Assembly (NCBI RefSeq): GCF_002794355.1
Contig: NZ_PGOI01000008.1
Location: forward strand, 682,001 to 746,000
Direction: 5' to 3'
Length of the DNA: 64,000 nucleotides
From: Pseudorhodobacter sp. MZDSW-24AT
Lineage (GTDB): Bacteria; Pseudomonadota; Alphaproteobacteria; Rhodobacterales; Rhodobacteraceae
Under the pieces are notes generated by a model. It saw nothing but the letters and a program-made list of their open reading frames with translations. It ran no database searches and was not told the origin of the DNA. Both the position numbers and the translations under genes were made by a program. Positions 62,405-64,000 of this stretch are shown piece after piece. How positions within the stretch are numbered: position 1 is the stretch's first letter; every line of letters starts with the position of its first letter.

Positions 62405-62413
62405 TATATAATC
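62405..62413. promoter_or_regulatory. Promoter-like element between LysR and ttuC genes
   Basis: TATATAATC contains a perfect TATAAT -10 hexamer in the 200-base divergent intergenic region. No good -35 is evident at the right distance, as expected for an activator-dependent promoter. Confidence 0.35.
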
Positions 62414-62569
62414 GCCTGCAAATTGAGACGTCCAGTCTCTTGGCTCTAGGGTGGCGATGTGATGGCCGGGCGATGTCGCGCCGCAGAATGAACTGGGCAG
62501 CCTGTTTGCGGCTGTCCGCGTTCTGCGGTGCATCCGGGCAGAATTTGATCGCGAGAGGAACGGATCACC

Positions 62570-63643
62570 ATGAAGACCTACAAGATTGCCGCCATACCCG
62601 CCGATGGTATCGGCCCCGAGGTGATCGCCGCCGGGCTTCAGGCGCTGGAAGCGCTGCAACGGCGCGACGGCGGCTTTATGCTGGATGTGACAACATTTGA
62701 CTGGGGGTCAGAGCGCTATCGCAAAACCGGTGCCATGATGCCCGAAGATGGGACGGCGCAACTCAAGGCCTTTGACGCAATCTTTTTCGGCGCGGTCGGC
62801 GCGCCAGACGTGCCCGATCACATCACGCTCTGGGGTTTGCGACTGCCGATCTGCCAAGGCTTTGACCAATACGCCAATGTGCGCCCAACGCGCATCTTGC
62901 CGGGGATCGTCTCGCCTTTGGCGGATGTGGGCCTGGGCGATCTGGATTGGGTTATCGTGCGCGAAAACTCTGAAGGCGAATATTCGGGGCATGGGGGCCG
63001 GGCGCACAAGGGTCTGCCCGAGGAAGTGGGGACAGAAGTTTCCATTTTCACGCGTGTCGGTGTCACCCGGATCATGCGCTACGCGTTCCGCCTCGCACAA
63101 TCGCGCCCCCGCAAGTTTCTCACCGTCGTGACCAAATCCAACGCGCAACGCTTTGGCATGGTGATGTGGGATGAGATCGCGGCGGAAGTGTCAAAGGAAT
63201 TCCCGGATGTGACTTGGGACAAGATGCTGGTGGACGCAATGACTGTGCGCATGGTCAAGAACCCGCGCAGCCTTGATACCATCGTGGCCACGAACCTTCA
63301 CGCCGATATCCTGTCCGATCTCGCCGGCGCCCTTGCAGGAAGTCTTGGCGTCGCGCCAACCGCCAACATCGACCCCGAGCGCCGCTATCCGTCAATGTTC
63401 GAACCGATCCACGGCTCCGCCTTTGACATCACCGGCAAAGGGATTGCAAACCCGGTGGCAACCTTCTGGACGGCAGCGCAGATGCTGGAGCATCTCGGAG
63501 AGCCCGCGGCCGCCAAACGCCTGATGCGTGCCGTGGAAAAGGTCTGTGCCGATGGGGTGATGACACCCGACGTGGGCGGCTCGGCCAACACCCGGGAGGT
63601 GACCGAGGCCGTGTGCGAAGCCATCCGCGCAGAGAACATCTGA
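62570..63643 (+). CDS. ttuC: Tartrate dehydrogenase/D-malate-type oxidative decarboxylase
   Basis: A 357-residue member of the isocitrate/isopropylmalate dehydrogenase family, closest in pattern to tartrate dehydrogenase. The opening IAAIPADGIGPEVI, the YANVRPTRILPG substrate loop, VRENSEGEYSGHGGRAHKG and NLHADILSDLAGALAGSLGVAPTANIDP are all TtuC-like. It uses NAD+ and a divalent metal to oxidise tartrate or D-malate, with optional decarboxylation. It is divergent from the LysR gene and followed after two bases by a glycerate 2-kinase, as in tartrate pathways that pass through glycerate. Confidence 0.9.
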   Translation: MKTYKIAAIPADGIGPEVIAAGLQALEALQRRDGGFMLDVTTFDWGSERYRKTGAMMPEDGTAQLKAFDAIFFGAVGAPDVPDHITLWGLRLPICQGFDQYANVRPTRILPGIVSPLADVGLGDLDWVIVRENSEGEYSGHGGRAHKGLPEEVGTEVSIFTRVGVTRIMRYAFRLAQSRPRKFLTVVTKSNAQRFGMVMWDEIAAEVSKEFPDVTWDKMLVDAMTVRMVKNPRSLDTIVATNLHADILSDLAGALAGSLGVAPTANIDPERRYPSMFEPIHGSAFDITGKGIANPVATFWTAAQMLEHLGEPAAAKRLMRAVEKVCADGVMTPDVGGSANTREVTEAVCEAIRAENI

Positions 63644-63645
63644 CG

Positions 63646-64000
63646 ATGAAAGACGCACGCGCCTGTGCCCTCTTGCGACAGATGCTGGATGCGGCCATCT
63701 CGGCTGCAGACCCTGCCACAGTCGTGGCGCCGCATCTGCCCGAAAAACCGCGCGGACGTTGCATCGTGGTGGGGGCGGGAAAATCCGCCGCCGCCATGGC
63801 GCAGGCGGTCGAGCAGGCATGGCCGGACGTTGATCTCACAGGTGTGGTTGTCACCCGCTACGGTCATGCCGTGCCGACCCAACGCATCCTTGTGCGCGAA
63901 GCAGCCCATCCCGTCCCCGACGCCGCCGGAGAAGCGGCGGCACAAGAGATCTTGCGCATCGTGCAAACCGCAGGGCCTGATGATCTGGTGCTGGCCCTGA
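63646..64000 (+). CDS. ttuD: Glycerate 2-kinase (DUF4147/MOFRL family), N-terminal part
   Basis: The first 118 residues of a gene cut by the window end. It begins MKDARACALLRQMLDAAI two bases after the ttuC stop. The CIVVGAGKSAAAMAQAVE segment near residue 40 and TRYGHAVPTQRILVREAAHPVPDAAG after it match the N-terminal domain of GckA/TtuD-type glycerate kinases. These phosphorylate D-glycerate to 2-phosphoglycerate, the exit point of the tartrate pathway. The frame is open at base 64000, so the rest lies beyond. Confidence 0.87.
   Translation, partial: MKDARACALLRQMLDAAISAADPATVVAPHLPEKPRGRCIVVGAGKSAAAMAQAVEQAWPDVDLTGVVVTRYGHAVPTQRILVREAAHPVPDAAGEAAAQEILRIVQTAGPDDLVLAL

Noticed and set aside
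1-64000. CRISPR arrays, tRNA, rRNA, integrases or insertion sequences
   Set aside because: No spaced direct repeats, no cloverleaf-like sequences at gene ends and no transposase or recombinase genes were found on reading both strands.

Overview
The window is a GC-rich, gene-dense bacterial chromosome segment. It most resembles an alphaproteobacterium of the Roseobacter/Rhodobacter type. This is inferred from the packing of ABC, TRAP and TAXI-TRAP uptake systems with catabolic enzymes, each next to a GntR, LacI, LysR or MarR regulator, and from the many ATGA-overlapping operon genes. No rRNA, tRNA, CRISPR array, phage or insertion sequence was seen. About 56 protein genes can be supported, including one cut gene at each edge and one decayed gene.

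Layout. 1-255: end of a MetI-type permease. 312-12295 (minus strand): a twelve-gene unit running GntR regulator, VOC protein, peptide-type ABC transporter (SBP, B, C, D, F), a second SBP-like protein with no signal peptide, an amidohydrolase, a hydantoin racemase-like protein, a DapA-like aldolase/lyase and an SDR. A hydantoinase/dihydropyrimidinase gene diverges from it (12410-13837). 14154-15269: membrane diguanylate cyclase. 15366-22859: a second peptide-type ABC operon with one M19 dipeptidase at its end and another diverging from its start. 22865-25917: two adjacent ATP-grasp proteins, a GT25 glycosyltransferase and a small unknown protein. 26071-28557: a DUF6880-like protein and a Ca2+/Na+ exchanger. 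28808-31865: MarR/MFS/HlyD efflux operon.

32123-39561 (minus): a LacI-led operon coupling a PotABCD-like ABC transporter to a nucleoside hydrolase and an adenine deaminase, which suggests purine nucleoside or base uptake and breakdown. 39885-41675: GntR regulator divergent from an AbrB-family membrane protein. 41676-42670: no intact gene, but frameshifted remains of a histidine kinase. 42671-51198: a TRAP transporter with AGE-family isomerase, DUF2264 protein, GH88 unsaturated glucuronyl hydrolase and LacI regulator, which looks like uptake and breakdown of an unsaturated uronic-acid oligosaccharide. 51319-52218: LysR regulator, then about 870 bases without a recognisable gene. 53085-56189: a DUF2796/ABC ATPase/FtsX permease/DUF3299 set like the zinc-linked zrg loci, followed by a large exported metallo-beta-lactamase-fold protein (56506-57819). 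58087-64000: TAXI-TRAP transporter, LysR regulator, and divergent tartrate dehydrogenase and glycerate 2-kinase genes, which fits tartrate or hydroxy-acid use.

A recurring feature is a strong GC stem-loop directly after the binding-protein gene in all five binding-protein-first transport operons. It probably sets high SBP and low permease expression. The least explained segment is the ATP-grasp pair with GT25.
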